Positions 22,255 to 34,270 of a DNA stretch of 64,000 nucleotides are shown here, piece after piece. How positions within the stretch are numbered: position 1 is the first letter of the stretch; each line of letters starts with the position of its first letter. This DNA comes from Isoetes taiwanensis. Lineage: Eukaryota > Streptophyta > Lycopodiopsida > Isoetales > Isoetaceae. Position numbers and translations under genes: made by a program. A model generated the notes under the pieces. That model was not told the origin of the DNA, ran no database searches, and saw nothing but the letters and a program-made list of their open reading frames with translations. The stretch spans positions 12,031,525 through 12,095,524 of the forward strand of contig JAJEKV010000017.1 in the NCBI GenBank assembly GCA_021234155.1, in the 5' to 3' direction.

Positions 22255-22626
22255 CTAACTCTTGAGGGGCAGATAGTTTGCCAAACCTAGCCAAAATTGC
22301 TGCACAAGACTCTCATATGTATCAGTACCCATAACTGAGGTCACATGCTCACACCAAGCATATGCCTCATCAGATTTCATGCATCTCTTAAACTCAGAGA
22401 ATCTACAGCCCTTTTTACAACCATAATCTCTATAATATTCATCAAATACTTTCAGAAAATGGTTAGCATTCATAGTTGGTTCAAATATGGGTGGAGTAAT
22501 GGGCAAACTTAGCTCAAAATACTGTGGGATTGCACAATTTGGCTGCACCACAGTTGCAACAGGTACTCCTTGTGGTTCCAATGATTCTGGGGCTTCTTGT
22601 TGTTCATTTCTTCCTCTAGGAGCCAT
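22255..22626 (-). pseudogene. gag: Element C Gag N-terminus
   Basis: I chose the ATG at 22626 (MAPRGRNEQQ), 25 nt after the primer site and in the same place as the MAPKQKF start of the other elements. The gag-domain residues EAYAWCEHVTSVMG are visible. A lost T near 22295 shifts the frame after LVQQF, and a false stop follows at 22255. Confidence 0.85.
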
Positions 22627-22650
22627 GAGTTCTTCGAAAACCAGGTGGAA

Positions 22651-22668
22651 ATCTCGGTAGGACCTCCA
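22651..22668 (-). other. Primer binding site, tRNA-Gln type (element C)
   Basis: On the minus strand it is TGGAGGTCCTACCGAGAT, 3 nt after the LTR end. It differs from A, E and G at one position (TCCTA for TTCTA). The U5 mimic at 22732-22742 carries the same difference. Confidence 0.85.
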
Positions 22669-22671
22669 AAA

Positions 22672-23880
22672 TGTTGATGGCAAACCTGGCTAAACCACCA
22701 ACCTCAGGTCAAAGAAGTAATAACCTTGGTCTAGGACCTCCAGATCACTTGAGGTGATCACTCTGTGCTGGAATATCTGTGTTTAGCCCTCCAGAAAACA
22801 AGATTTCACTAGTTTCCCTAAAGCAAAAAAAGCTAGTCTTGTTTTAACAGGCACAGAAACCAATGCACTCGACATTTTGAACCCAAGTAAGCATAGCATG
22901 ATACAATGATATGTGAAAAAAGTGTTGTAGAAAGTCTATGCAAAGAATCTCCACAGTTGGTGAGGAATATTGTTTCTTGACTAAGTCAGAAACTAGTCAA
23001 TGGACTGGACAGTGCACTAAATTTTGCCAAATGAAAACGATGATGAATTTTTGATCCAACTAAATTCTGACAGTGAACACGGGACCTGCACAATAAGTGC
23101 ATGCTATTTTTAAGGTCAAAAATTCAGTGTGTGATTTAAAAAACATGTCTAAGCATCTAATATCTATAGAAAGAATGAGACAGACTTTGAAACATTAGGA
23201 GATTGATCTCCCCCTTTTTTTACTTTTTTAACTTTTCTTTTCCCAAACGATTGTACTAAATGCAACTAGAGCCTCGGATGCAACCAGATACATATATGTA
23301 GTTTTTTTTTTTTTTTTTTAAAGTTAATTCAGATGCAAATGCTACAAATGATATTTTCCAAGGTCAGATTTTCATTCAACTGGAATCAGAGTCATCACAT
23401 TTGATATCATGTTAATGATCAAGATGATCAATCAACAGGACATCTCTAAAAACACACAAATCATGAATTTTTTGGATACAAATTGATCATAATATGCCTC
23501 AGGACTGATTTCTTAAGGCAGGAGGATCTCTCAGCATCAATTCCGACTTCACTCTTCAGGTACTTCGTCTTCGAATCGCGCAAAAGCCCACACTTTTTAC
23601 TGTCGAACAAAACCCCTTTTTAAAATCTCTGTTTCCGGCCGGATCTTGGCAAATTCAGAGTCTTGGCTATGATTCTGGTCGGTTGGCATGATTTCATGAG
23701 GGCTACCAGGTGGTATCATCAAATTTTCAAATGCAATACTTTGATTTTTTTGTGGGAAAAATAAATGGAGTGAGTAGGCATGGGACTTGGTGAGGTGGCA
23801 AAAATGATGATGATGTGGCACTTAAGGGTTGGTAACCATCTTTTCCCTTGGTCAAAATGATTTTTGGCAATAGGTTTAGA
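22672..23880 (-). repeat. Element C 5' LTR (3' half)
   Basis: It ends in CCATCAACA at 22672. The U5 hairpin GATCAC/GTGATC lies at 22743-22759. Compared with 31720-32117, an internal block of about 400 bp is deleted near 23685. At 23880 it switches to the 3' UTR of element A, so its start is missing. Confidence 0.85.
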
Positions 23881-23959
23881 CCAAATTGAAGACCCCTCTA
23901 GTTATTCATTTTTGACATTATATGGCTGAGGGGACCAGCCTTTTTCTTGTTTTGGCGAG
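23881..23959 (+). other. Element A 3' UTR end with purine-loop hairpin
   Basis: It matches the end of the 3' UTR of F on the other strand (GAAGACCCCTCTA and on). The hairpin GGCTGAGGGGACCAGCC is at 23924-23940 and the T-rich box follows. This is the continuation of the UTR interrupted at 13869. Confidence 0.75.
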
Positions 23960-25825
23960 CTAATTGTGATCCATGCATTCAAAACTAGGCAACTTATCTT
24001 GGAATACTACGTCAAAGTTTGGAAGATTCTTGGCATTCAACATTGATATGGAGGTCAAAGGGTGTTCATTCTTCAAGTCAACAAGTGCTCAAGGTTCAAA
24101 ACTCACATGAGGTACTTCATTTAAGGTCAAAGTGCTTAGTCAAGAATATGCTCTAGAAGATTCTGGGTTAAGAAGTTTGGAAGGCATTTTTTGAAGATTG
24201 GAAGTTCAAAGTTTGGAAGACCCCATGGTATTTGATTCCATTCCCTAGCCATTCTTATTCATTTTTATTCTTGCCCCTTTGAAATTTCCTAGCCTTTTTT
24301 TTCTTCCTATATTTATACTCCCTTTCTTCACTCTTGCATACCCTATCATATCTTGCCTAATTTTTCTTTCCCAATACATCCTTATTCCCCCATAATTTAT
24401 TCCCACCATTGCTCCCATAGCTTTTGCCCTTTAATTTCCTATGCCATGTTCTTGCAAATTCCCCCCCATACCTATTTACCATTGTGCCATAAAAAGCCAT
24501 GTTATGTGGAATATTCCCCTTCATAATGCTTAAAATCGGGTATATTCCCCCAAATATTAGGGTTGCCTTTGCTCCAATGGCTCACTCCTTCAATGTTTTT
24601 ATGGGTAACCCTTCCAAACCATAGTCTAGCTCTTCAAAAACTCAAAATACGGAATATTCATGGTTTATACTTCGAGAAATACGGTGACCGTATCGCGCAG
24701 ATCTTCAGAAAATACAGCTGAGCAAACTAGAAACAAGCTCGAATCACGCCGGAACCGAGTTTTTAAACCTTAAGACCTACCTAAACCTGGATCCCTGCTC
24801 TTAAGCATCAAATTAAGCCTAAATCTAAGCCCTAAGATGCCGGAATCATAAAATTCAAACTTATATACCAGGGAATCAACAACAGAAGTTTTTCGAAGGT
24901 CCTGAAGTGTCCAAATCTTACTATGATCATTGCTGAGCATGACTAGAGGGATTTGGGAAGACTCTGAGTACTCCCCGATCAAGTCCCAAGAGATTTGGTT
25001 GGAAATTACCTATTGAAGTTATTTATTGACCTGAAGTTGATTTTGAAGTCTGAAGTATTATTACCCAACATTATTATGATTGATTTACCTCCATATCAAT
25101 GAAATTTGATGCCTACTTGAAGAAATTATCTCTGTTATGATTTTTTACAATTTCTGTCTGTTCAAAATTCTACAGAAAATTCCCATATACTTTTGATTGT
25201 CTTTGGCCCATTTGCCATCAATCCTTGAGACATCTGGAGCCCATATGTTTTGAAAAATCCACTCACAACTCGAGTTAGAAATTTTTGCATTCTGTTTTGA
25301 CTGTTCTTGACTGTATTTTGCCAAATCCAGCCACAAAAAATACTTTTGCCTATCCAAATGGAAATCTGACCACTTGCCTATATTCCTCATCATCATTACA
25401 GCATATTTGCTTTGGAAATTCTCAAAAATTCGTTTGGCAACTCCAAAATCCCAATCTCTGATCACTGTTTTCAGATTTGACTTCTATTGACCAAATTTTG
25501 ACTGCACTTTGAGCTCGAATAACTCACAAACTAAGTTCCTGACTTGGTCAGAGGCTTTACTGTTGGTTACCTGCAACTTTTTTGACCAAGTCCACAGTGA
25601 TTGACTCAAAAAATCGATCTGCATATCAATACCACAGCTGTTTTGGCAAAGGTGTCAATTTCTGGAAATGGGAAAGATATAAAACTTCAAATTTTTGAAC
25701 TTGTCTTTGAAATTATCTTGCATAGATTGATCACCTTAAGTGATCCGGAGGTTCTAACCCCAATTTGAGTGAAAACTCAAATTGGTTCCTTGTGGTTGAC
25801 CTTTAAGCCAGGTTTAGGGTCAACA
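23960..25825 (+). repeat. Element A 3' LTR, copy 1
   Basis: It ends GGGTCAACA at 25825, and no primer site follows, so it is a 3' LTR. The first 24 nt expected from G (the terminal stem TGTTGCCC/GGGCAACA plus TG) are missing, and it begins at CTAATTGTG. The flank ACTTG at 25826 could be the target duplication, but its partner is off-window. A U5 hairpin lies at 25729-25745. No coding. Confidence 0.85.
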
Positions 25826-25974
25826 ACTTGTTGACCTGGAAGATAAGCATCCTTTGACCTCCACATCAATGTTGGCTACCAAGCTCTTCTAAACTTTGAC
25901 CTAGTCTTCCAAAATGACTTAACCTAACTTTAATGCATAGACCACAATTAGTATGTTGCCATTTGGGGGCAACA
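25826..25974 (-). repeat. Element F 3' LTR, first 149 bp (copy 1)
   Basis: On the minus strand it starts TGTTGCCCCCAAATGGCAAC. It closely matches the start of the F 5' LTR at 49953-50101, so I assign it to F. Element A interrupts it at 25825. Confidence 0.75.
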
Positions 25975-26780
25975 TCTCGCCAAAACAAGAAAATGGCTGG
26001 TCCCCTCAGCCATACAATGTCAAAAGTGAATACATAGAGGGGTCTTCAGTTTTGTACCAAGGTGTCCAATTGAGAACATGATGGAGTGAGAGTGTAAAGT
26101 GCAAGTGTTGATGGAATGAGTATGAATGTGGTGATATGATGATGTGAATGGGATATAGTGAGTGGAAAAAGATGAGAATGAGTGTGAATGTGATAGGGTG
26201 GTGATGTGAATGGAGTGTGTGGAGTATATGAGGATGGAGTGAATGTGCAAGTGTTGAGATCTCGCCAAAACAAGAAAATGTATGTCTCTCCTTGATCTTC
26301 AGAAATTGCAACTATGCTATGGTGGTGAGGCTGAATTGCAGAGTGCTTTTTTCTTTTGGGAATGAAAACAAGAATAAGGAGTCTAAATGAATAGCGTGGA
26401 CCACTTATGACAGATGAATAAAAATGGAGAAAGGGTGCACCTGTCATGGAAACACATAAACTAATTAATCTCAAATCCTTGCAACTCTGCTATGATGGTG
26501 AAGATGAATTTGCAGAGTGCTGTTAAGATGTGGAAGGTAGAATAGAAGGCTGAATGGTTGGTAGGAGTACTTTAAGACAGATGAATAGAGATGGAAGAAG
26601 GATGCTCCCCAGATATGACACTTGGTAAAACATTAGTAATCATTCTCTCCTTGGGATCAATTATATTGTTTTCTGGTCAGCCCATCCTACAAACATAAAA
26701 CTAACTTATCAAAGTAATGTGCTCATAACAGAAGTCAAATTGATCTAACTATTCTAATTCTATTATAGATCTTTGAACTT
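25975..26780 (-). other. Element F 3' untranslated region (copy 1)
   Basis: It carries the purine-loop hairpin (25995-26011), the box CTCGCCAAAACAAGAAAATG at 25975-25994 and an identical one at 26260-26280, a GAATG-rich low-complexity tract (about 26060-26250), and two hairpin repeats (26308-26346 and 26481-26520). No gene is seen; the His/Ser-rich frames come from the low-complexity tract. Confidence 0.75.
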
Positions 26781-27091
26781 TTTAATGCAAAAAGAGGGAC
26801 AAACAAGCATGCTGGTCCCAATACCTTTTTAAGTGCAAGATGTTGATAGGATTTGGTAATAGCATTCCTGAAGCAACTTCTTGTAGCCAATAAGAGTTGG
26901 TGCCTGCAAATTCCAGCACCACAAAAGGTCCTTCCCAAATATTATCAAATTTACCAGCTGAATCTTCCTTTGACTTATTCCACTTGTCCCTCCCTAAAAG
27001 TACCCTGTATTCTATGTGCAGCTTTGAATGCAGCCAGATCTTTAGCCTTTTTCAACAAATTAGTGTTCTCAGCTTCCATTCTATATTCATG
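26781..27091 (-). pseudogene. pol: Element F integrase C-terminus, fragment (copy 1)
   Basis: It holds only the last part of integrase: MEAENTNLLKKAKDLAAFKA, then in another frame the end with HACLSLF. The upstream integrase and the rest of RT are absent: at 27091 the sequence changes to an E LTR. The missing part of F (RT second half to integrase core) was probably lost in a deletion that also cut the 3' LTR of E. Confidence 0.8.
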
Positions 27092-28543
27092 TATACTTGA
27101 TATTTTTGAATGATTCCAACTCCTCTGGCTAGCACAGGCTCTAAGAATAGATGGCAAGTGGTCCAAAAGAATAGAGAAACACACTAGAATTTTCTGTAGA
27201 ATATTTTGAATCAAGAATTGTAAAATAACATATCAGAAATGGATTTGACAACTTGGCAATCGATTTAAATTGATATGGAGGTAAATATATCATGATAACA
27301 GAATATAAGGATGCTTCATAGCTTTAATCACAGGAAAATAATCTTCTCAAGTCAATAAATAATTTTTAAAGGTAATGTCAACTAGATACTTCAAGGATCG
27401 TCCAGATCTTGCTCAGCAATGATCAATGTAGAATCTGAATACTTTTGGGCCTTCGAAAATCTTCTGTTATTGTCTCCCGGTATATATGTTTTTGGTTTAA
27501 CGGTTTCAGCATATTAGGGCTTAAATTTAGGCTTGATAAGATGCTTAAGAGCGGGAAATGCAGAAATAGATAGGTTTCAGAGTTTAATGCTTCCATTCCG
27601 GCGTGATTCGAGCAGGTCTCCATAATTAGGGTTCGTTGAAGGTATTTTCCCAAGAATTCCGCGATACGGTCCCGTATTTTTGAGTGAATATGCCTGGAAT
27701 ATGCTGTGTTTGACCTTTTTTGAAAGCTTGGCCAATGGTTTAAAGGCTTTTACCCCAGAAATATTGAAAGGGATGATAAACCATTGACCATGGAGAGAAT
27801 GTCCACTCGTGTAAAATGAATAGGGAATCTTTGGGGCATCTTTAGGCAAGATTAGGAATATGCCACTATGAATATGATGACACAAGGATGAAGACAAAAG
27901 AATTCATGAGGAAACATTTGGGGGACAAAGGAAATAATGGGGAATGGTACTTTTAAAACAAAGGCTTAGATAGATTTTTGGGTGGACAAAGTGATGGCAC
28001 ATTGAAGGAAATGGTAGGGGATTTGAGGGAGATGGTAATTATAACAAAGCAAGCATGGCAAAAGAGTGAATAATGGGTGGGAAAATAATATTGAGCCAAA
28101 AGTGCAAAAATGGGGGTAGTGTGGTAAATGTTTATGGCAACTTTTTGAGGGCAATGGTGTAAAGTGGTCATGAAAAGTAGATAGAGGAAATGCCATGGGG
28201 TAATTGGCAGATAAGTTATGGAAAGAAAATGGCTAGGCAAGGTGGATGACAAGGGTAGAACCACATATAAGGGAGTCTTCCAAACTTCAACTTCCAAACT
28301 TCAAATAATGTCTTCCAAACTTCATAACCCAGAATCTTCTAGAGCATATTCCTGATTAAGCATTTGACCTCAAATAAAATACCTCTTGTGAAGTTTAAGT
28401 CTTGAGAAGCATGAACATCTTTTGACCTCCATATCAATGTTGAATGACAAGAATCTTCCAAACTTTGACCTAGTCTTTTGAAATGAGTTGACCTAGCTTG
28501 AATAAATAGATCTCTATTAGCATGTTGCCCTTTGGGGGCAACA
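27092..28543 (-). repeat. Element E 3' LTR, 5' part (copy 1)
   Basis: On the minus strand it starts at 28543 with the stem TGTTGCCC/GGGCAACA and matches the E 5' LTR down to about 43725. The LTR end is missing. A 30-bp block of the 5' LTR near 44022-44051 is deleted here and in copy 2. No gene. Confidence 0.85.
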
Positions 28544-29319
28544 TCTCGCCAAAACAAAAGAATGGCTGGTCCCCTCAGCCATAAAGGGTCTTCAATCTTG
28601 TGCCAAGGTGCTTGAGTGAGAATCATGGTAGAGGGAGAATGAAATGTGCAAATGTTGGTAGAATAGAAGTGAATATGGTGGAGGGGGGATGTAAGTGGAA
28701 TATGATAAGTGAAAAAGGATGAGAATGAGTATGAGTATGATAGGATAGTGATGGGGATGGGATGTATGAGGGGGAAAAAATGTGAGAATGTTGAAGTCTC
28801 GCCAAAACAAAAGAATGTGTGTCTCCTTGATATCTCCAAGAGCAACTCTGCTAGGATGGAAAAGCTGAATTGCAGAGTGCTTTCTTCTTAGGGAAATGAA
28901 AGAACAAGAATAAAAGGTTAAATGGAAGGCAGGGCTACTTATGGCAGATGAATAAAGATGGGAAAAGGGTGCACCTGTCATGGAAACATACAAACTAGTT
29001 AGCCTTAATATCTTGCAACTCTGCTATGATGGTGAAGCTGATTTTGCAGAGTGCACATTTGGGGAGATAAAATGGAAGAGCATGGCTAAATGGGGGCAGG
29101 ACTACAATGAAACAGGTGAATGAAAATGGAAAAAGGGTGCTCCTGCAAATGACACTTGGCATGTTAATAAAAATCCTTGTCCTGAAACCATTTAATAGCT
29201 CAACCTTCATATTAGCTAACCTGCAAACATAAACTTAATGAAGACATTAGTTCTAGATTTAAAACAGGATGAAATCCAACCTATCTAAAGCCTAACTTCA
29301 ATCTTAACTTATTCAAATT
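28544..29319 (-). other. Element E 3' untranslated region (copy 1)
   Basis: The purine-loop hairpin is at 28564-28580. The box CTCGCCAAAACAAAAGAATG is at 28546-28565 with an identical copy at 28798-28817. Hairpin repeats are at 28842-28880 and 29015-29054. A purine-rich low-complexity stretch lies between. No gene. Confidence 0.78.
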
Positions 29320-30360
29320 CTAGAGCATAAAAAGAGACAAGCAAATGTGCTGATCCCAGTACCTCTTCAGGTGAATAGTGTTGATAGGATTTGGAAGTGG
29401 CATCCCTGAAGTTAATTCTTTCAACCAATAAGAATTGGTGCCTGCAGGTTCCAATACCTCATAGGGGCCCTCCCAAAGATTTTCAAACTTACTAGCTGAA
29501 TCTTCCCTTGATTTATTCCATTTCAGAACTAATTCTCCAGTCTTGAAGGTCCCTTGTATTTTATGAGCAGCTTTAAAAGCAGCCAAATCCTTGGCTTTTT
29601 TAAGCAAATTAGCATTCTCAGCTTCCATTCTATATTCTTCTAAATGCAAAAGGGTATCCAGTCTTTCCTGCAAGGCATACTCAAAAGGCAAACACAACTT
29701 ATGAGCTAACCTCAGAGATGGAAGCTCAAGCTCTACTGGAAGCACAGCTTCAATGCCATAAACTAAGTTAAAAGGTTTGTGAGTGGTTGCTGCTTTGATG
29801 GTGACTCTTTTAACATGCCAATCTTTTTGATTATCATCCACTGTTTTCTGCAAAATGCCCTTCAAAACTTTATTAGTAGCTTCTGCTTGACCATTACCCT
29901 GGGGATAGTAGGAGGAACTTTTGGTATGTTTGACTTTAAGAATGGTCAATAAATTAGCAATAACTTCATTCACAAAAGGAGTACCTCTATCAGAATGTAA
30001 TTGTAGAGGAATACCAAACCGTGCACAAATATACTCATGTAAGAACTTTGCTGTTGTAAGGGCATTAGCCTGTCTCAAAGGAATTGCCTCTGCCCATTTG
30101 GTAAAATAATCTGTAGCTACAATAATGTGCTGATGTTGCCCTGCAGAAGAGGGGTTAATAGGACCAATATAATGTAATCCCCAAATTTGAAAAGGTCCTG
30201 GAGAAATTATGGGGTTTAGTGCAGCTGGGAGAAGGATCCTTTTGCCAAATATTTGGCACTTGTGGCAAGATTTAATAGCAAAGATACCAGTCTTTAAATA
30301 TTGTAGGTCAATAGTAACCCTGACACGAGAATTTTCTTGGCAGTAGTATCTCCAGCAAAA
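29320..30360 (-). pseudogene. pol: Element E integrase (copy 1)
   Basis: It covers nearly the whole integrase: CHKCQ of the zinc module, GLHYIG (the first catalytic Asp is His here), SDRGTP, GQAEAT, the WEGPYE module and the HLKRYW end. About 20 residues after the HVKR position (LVDALWAY in K) are missing. A TGA stands where the zinc-module Trp of SGYYWP is expected. It is a duplicate of 37770-38760 but differs by scattered changes. Confidence 0.88.
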
Positions 30361-30888
30361 TGGCCTCCACATACTCCTTCATGCATTTCTCTAATGATCA
30401 AGGCAGATTCTTCTTCATTGACACACCTCAATAATAGTCCATCCCTGTTGACTTTACATAAAACATCATTAATCATTTTGAACTGCCTGCACTTTTCTTT
30501 AAATCTCCTTTGCTGACTTGAGGTCAATCCTGAGGGCATCTCCTTGAACTGTAGGAAATTCTTTATAGGTAGCTGCCAATTCTGTTGGCCCTGCTCATCA
30601 TCATCTGCCTGTAAATAAGCTAAAGCATCCACAAAATCAACAACTTCTACTACATCCTCATGGTCAAAGAAAATATAAGGTAAATAAAGACTGGGACTCT
30701 TCACTTGTTGTAGCTCTTTTATAGAAATATCAAAGGTTTGTAACTTGCAAGCCCACCTTTGAATTTTTGGTTTAGAGGTAGCCTTACCAAATAACAAACC
30801 TGTTGGATTTTGCTTCATATAAACTTGAACTGAACTCTTCAATAATAAATGACCTTGTCTGTCAATGAGAAACATGAGAGCAGCAGCA
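30361..30888 (-). pseudogene. pol: Element E native RNase H to integrase linker, fragment (copy 1)
   Basis: It starts in the middle of the degenerate RNase H (ALMFLIDRQGHLLLKSS) and continues to the integrase zinc module (ALIIREMHEGVCGGHFAGD). The N-terminal part is missing because the duplication breakpoint lies at 30888. The next base is C LTR sequence. Confidence 0.88.
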
Positions 30889-32310
30889 GAAACCAATGCA
30901 CTCGACATTTTGAACCCAAGTAAGCATAGCATGATACAATGATATGTGAAAAAAGTGTTGTAGAAAGTCTATGCAAAGAATCTCCACAGTTGGTGAGGAA
31001 TATTGATTCTTGACTAAGTCAGAAACTAGTCAATGGACTGGACAGTGCACTAAATTTTGCCAAATGAAAACGATGATGAATTTTTGATCCAACTAAATTC
31101 TGACAGTGAACACGGGACCTGCACAATAAGTGCATGCTATTTTTAAGGTCAAAAATTCAGTGTGTGATTTAAAAAACATGTCTAAGCATCTAATATCTAT
31201 AGAAAGAATGAGACAGACTTTGAAACATTAGGAGATTGATCTTCCCCCCTTTTTTTACTTTTTTAACTTTTCTTTTCCCAAACGATTGTACTAAATGCAA
31301 CTAGAGCTTCGGATGCAACCAGATACAGATATGTAGTTTTTATTTTTTATTTTTTAAGTTAATTCAGATGCAAATGCTACAAATGATATTTTCCAAGGTC
31401 AGATTTTCATTCAACTGGAATCAGAGTCATCACATTTGATATCATGTTAATGATCAAGATGATCAATCAACAGGACATCTCTAAAAACACACAAATCATG
31501 AATTTTTTGGATACAAATTGATCATAATATGCCTCAGGACTGATTTCTTAAGGCAGGAGGATCTCTCAGCATCAATTCCGACTTCACTCTTCAGGTACTT
31601 CGTCTTCGAATCGCGCAAAAGCCCACACTTTTTACTGTCGAATAAAACCCCTTTTTAAAATCTCTGTTTCCGGCCGGATCTTGGCAAATTCAGAGTCTTG
31701 GCTATGATTCTGGTCGGTTTAGGTGTTTCTTTGTGTGCAGCAGGACAAAATAGTCAGCCAATGCAATGATTGCTCAGTTCCATCGAAGAAAAAACAGGTT
31801 CTTGGCAAGTTAAATTTTAGGGTTCGGAGTTTTTCTCAGGAACAATTATCCCACAGGCCTGAATGAAAAAATGGGCCAAGGTATAAATACAGATCCATTT
31901 CTCTGTTTACTGATTACATGGTCTCCTCCCACGCCAAGCTCGGCTCGTGTTTTGACTTGGCATGCCAGGGGGGACGCCACTTGGCAGAGGATGAGAGGGT
32001 AGATAGGCTGGGGTAGATGTAGGTAGGTTTTACCATTTTTTTAAATGAGGCACGTTTCCCAAGGAAGTCATTTAGAAGGTCAATATAAACTCTTTTTTCA
32101 AAAATGTTTGTGCCACATGGCATGATTTCATGAGGGCTACCAGGTGGTATCATCAAATTTTCAAATGCAATACTTTGATTTTTTTGTGGGAAAAATAAAT
32201 GGAGTGAGTAGGCATGGGACTTGGTGAGGTGGCAAAAATGATGATGATGTGGCACTTAAGGGTTGGTAACCATCTTTTCCCTTGGTCAAAATGATTTTTT
32301 GCAATAGGTT
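30889..32310 (-). repeat. Element C LTR fragment (copy 2)
   Basis: It equals 22856-23880 plus the roughly 400-bp block (31720-32117) that copy 1 lacks. This block is also in the C 3' LTR, so copy 2 is the ancestral form. Confidence 0.85.
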
Positions 32311-32393
32311 TAGACCAAATTGAAGACCCCTCTAGTTATTCATTTTTGACATTATATGGCTGAGGGGACCAGCCTTTTTCTTGTTTTGGCGAG
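32311..32393 (+). other. Element A 3' UTR end with purine-loop hairpin (copy 2)
   Basis: The hairpin GGCTGAGGGGACCAGCC is at 32358-32374. It is otherwise the same as 23881-23959. Confidence 0.75.
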
Positions 32394-34270
32394 CTAATTG
32401 TGATCCATGCATTCAAAACTAGGCAACTTATCTTGGAATACTACGTCAAAGTTTAGAAGATTCTTGGCATTCAACATTGATATGGAGGTCAAAGGGTGTT
32501 CATTCTTCAAGTCAACAAGTGCTCAAGGTTCAAAACTCACATGAGGTACTTCATTTAAGGTCAAAGTGCTTAGTCAAGAATATGCTCTAGAAGATTCTCG
32601 GGTTAAGAAGTTTGGAAGGCATTTTTTGAAGATTGGAAGTTCAAAGTTTGGAAGACCCCATGGTATTTGATTCCATTCCCTAGCCATTCTTATTCATTTT
32701 TATTCTTGCCCCTTTGAAATTTCCTAGCCTTTTTTTTCCCTATATTTATACTCCCTTTCTTCACTCTTGCATACCCTATCATATCTTGCCTAATTTTTCT
32801 TTCCCAATACATCCTTATTCCCCCATAATTTATTCCCACCATTGCTCCCATAGCTTTTGCCCTTTAATTTCCTATGCCATGTTCTTGCAAATTCCCCCCC
32901 ATACCTATTTACCATTGTGCCATAAAAAGCCATGTTATGTGGAATATTCCCCTTCATAATGCTTAAAATCGGGTATATTCCCCCAAATATTAGGGTTGCC
33001 TTTGCTCCAATGGCTCACTCCTTCAATGTTTTTATGGGTAACCCTTCCAAACCATAGTCTAGCTCTTCAAAAACTCAAAATACGGAATATTCATGGTTTA
33101 TACTTCGAGAAATACGGTGACCGTATCGCACAGATCTTCAGAAAATACAGCTGAGCAAACTAGAAACAAGCTCGAATCACGCCGGAACCGAGTTTTTAAA
33201 CCTTAAGACCTACCTAAACCTGGATCCCTGCTCTTAAGCATCAAATTAAGCCTAAATCTAAGCCCTAAGATGCCGGAATCATAAAATTCAAACTTATATA
33301 CCAGGGAATCAACAACAGAAGTTTTTCGAAGGTCCTGAAGTGTCCAAATCTTACTATGATCATTGCTGAGCATGACTAGAGGGATTTGGGAAGACTCTGA
33401 GTACTCCCCGATCAAGTCCCAAGAGATTTGGTTGGAAATTACCTATTGAAGTTATTTATTGACCTGAAGTTGATTTTGAAGTCTGAAGTATTATTACCCA
33501 ACATTATTATGATTGATTTACCTCCATATCAATGAAATTTGATGCCTACTTGAAGAAATTATCTCTGTTATGATTTTTTACAATTTAAATCTGCCTCAAA
33601 ATTCTACAGAAAATTCCCATATACTTTTGATTGTCTTTGGCCCATTTGCCATCAATCCTTGAGACATCTGGAGCCCATATGTTTTGAAAAATCCAAAAAA
33701 CTCCACTCACAACTCGAGTTAGAAATTTTTGCATTCTGCTTTTGATCGTTCTTGATCAGATTTTGCCAAATCCAGCCACAAAAAATACTTTTGCCTATCC
33801 AAATGGAAATCTGACCACTTGCCTATATTCCTCATCATCATTACAGCATATTTGCTTTGGAAATTCTCAAAAATTCGTTTGGCAACTCCAAAATCCCAAT
33901 CTCTGATCACTGTTTTCAGATTTGACTTCTATTGACCAAATTTTGACTGCACTTTGAGCTCGAATAACTCACAAACTAAGTTCCTGACTTGGTCAGAGGC
34001 TTTACTGTTGGTTACCTGCAACTTTTTTGACCAAGTCCACAGTGATTGACTCAAAAAATCGATCTGCATATCAATACCACAAACCTGTTTTTTGTAAGGT
34101 GTCAATTTCGAAATGGGAAAGATATAAAACTTCAAATTTTTGAACTTGTCTTTGAAATTATCTTGCATAGATTGATCACCTTAAGTGATCCGGAGGTTCT
34201 AACCCCAATTTGAGTGAAAACTCAAATTGGTTCCTTGTGGTTGACCTTTAAGCCAGGTTTAGGGTCAACA
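32394..34270 (+). repeat. Element A 3' LTR, copy 2
   Basis: It is the same LTR as 23960-25825, again lacking the terminal stem at its start. It retains the 10-bp block AAAAAACTCC that copy 1 lacks and that the 5' LTR at position 1 has. Changes near 33740 and 34090 fall on CTG/CAG sites. Confidence 0.85.

Larger units (their letters stand above)
13870..23880 (-). mobile_element. Element C, Ty3/Gypsy-like, inserted in element A
   Basis: Reading on the minus strand: 5' LTR 22672-23880 (start missing), primer site, Gag, protease, RNase H, RT, RNase H remnant, integrase, 3' UTR and 3' LTR 13870-16299. It lies between two parts of the 3' UTR of A. About 820 bp of the 5' LTR start are absent at the 23880 junction, as are about 400 bp of A, so a deletion followed insertion. 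The Pol and Gag frames are broken in several places. It is a different family from A/E/F/G but has the same overall plan. Confidence 0.85.
22856..30888. repeat. Tandem segmental duplication, copy 1
   Basis: The unit runs from inside the C LTR to inside the RNase H region of E. It is followed directly by a second copy starting again inside the C LTR. It holds the same chain of junctions as copy 2: C LTR to A 3' LTR to F 3' end to E 3' LTR to E pol. It is 8033 bp, about 400 bp shorter than copy 2 because of the deletion near 23685. Confidence 0.88.

Noticed and set aside
26006-26474. Minus-strand frames of 82-142 codons, repeated at 34451-34901 and similar ones at 28592-28993
   Set aside because: They come from the purine-rich low-complexity 3' UTRs of F and E and repeat only because of the segmental duplication.
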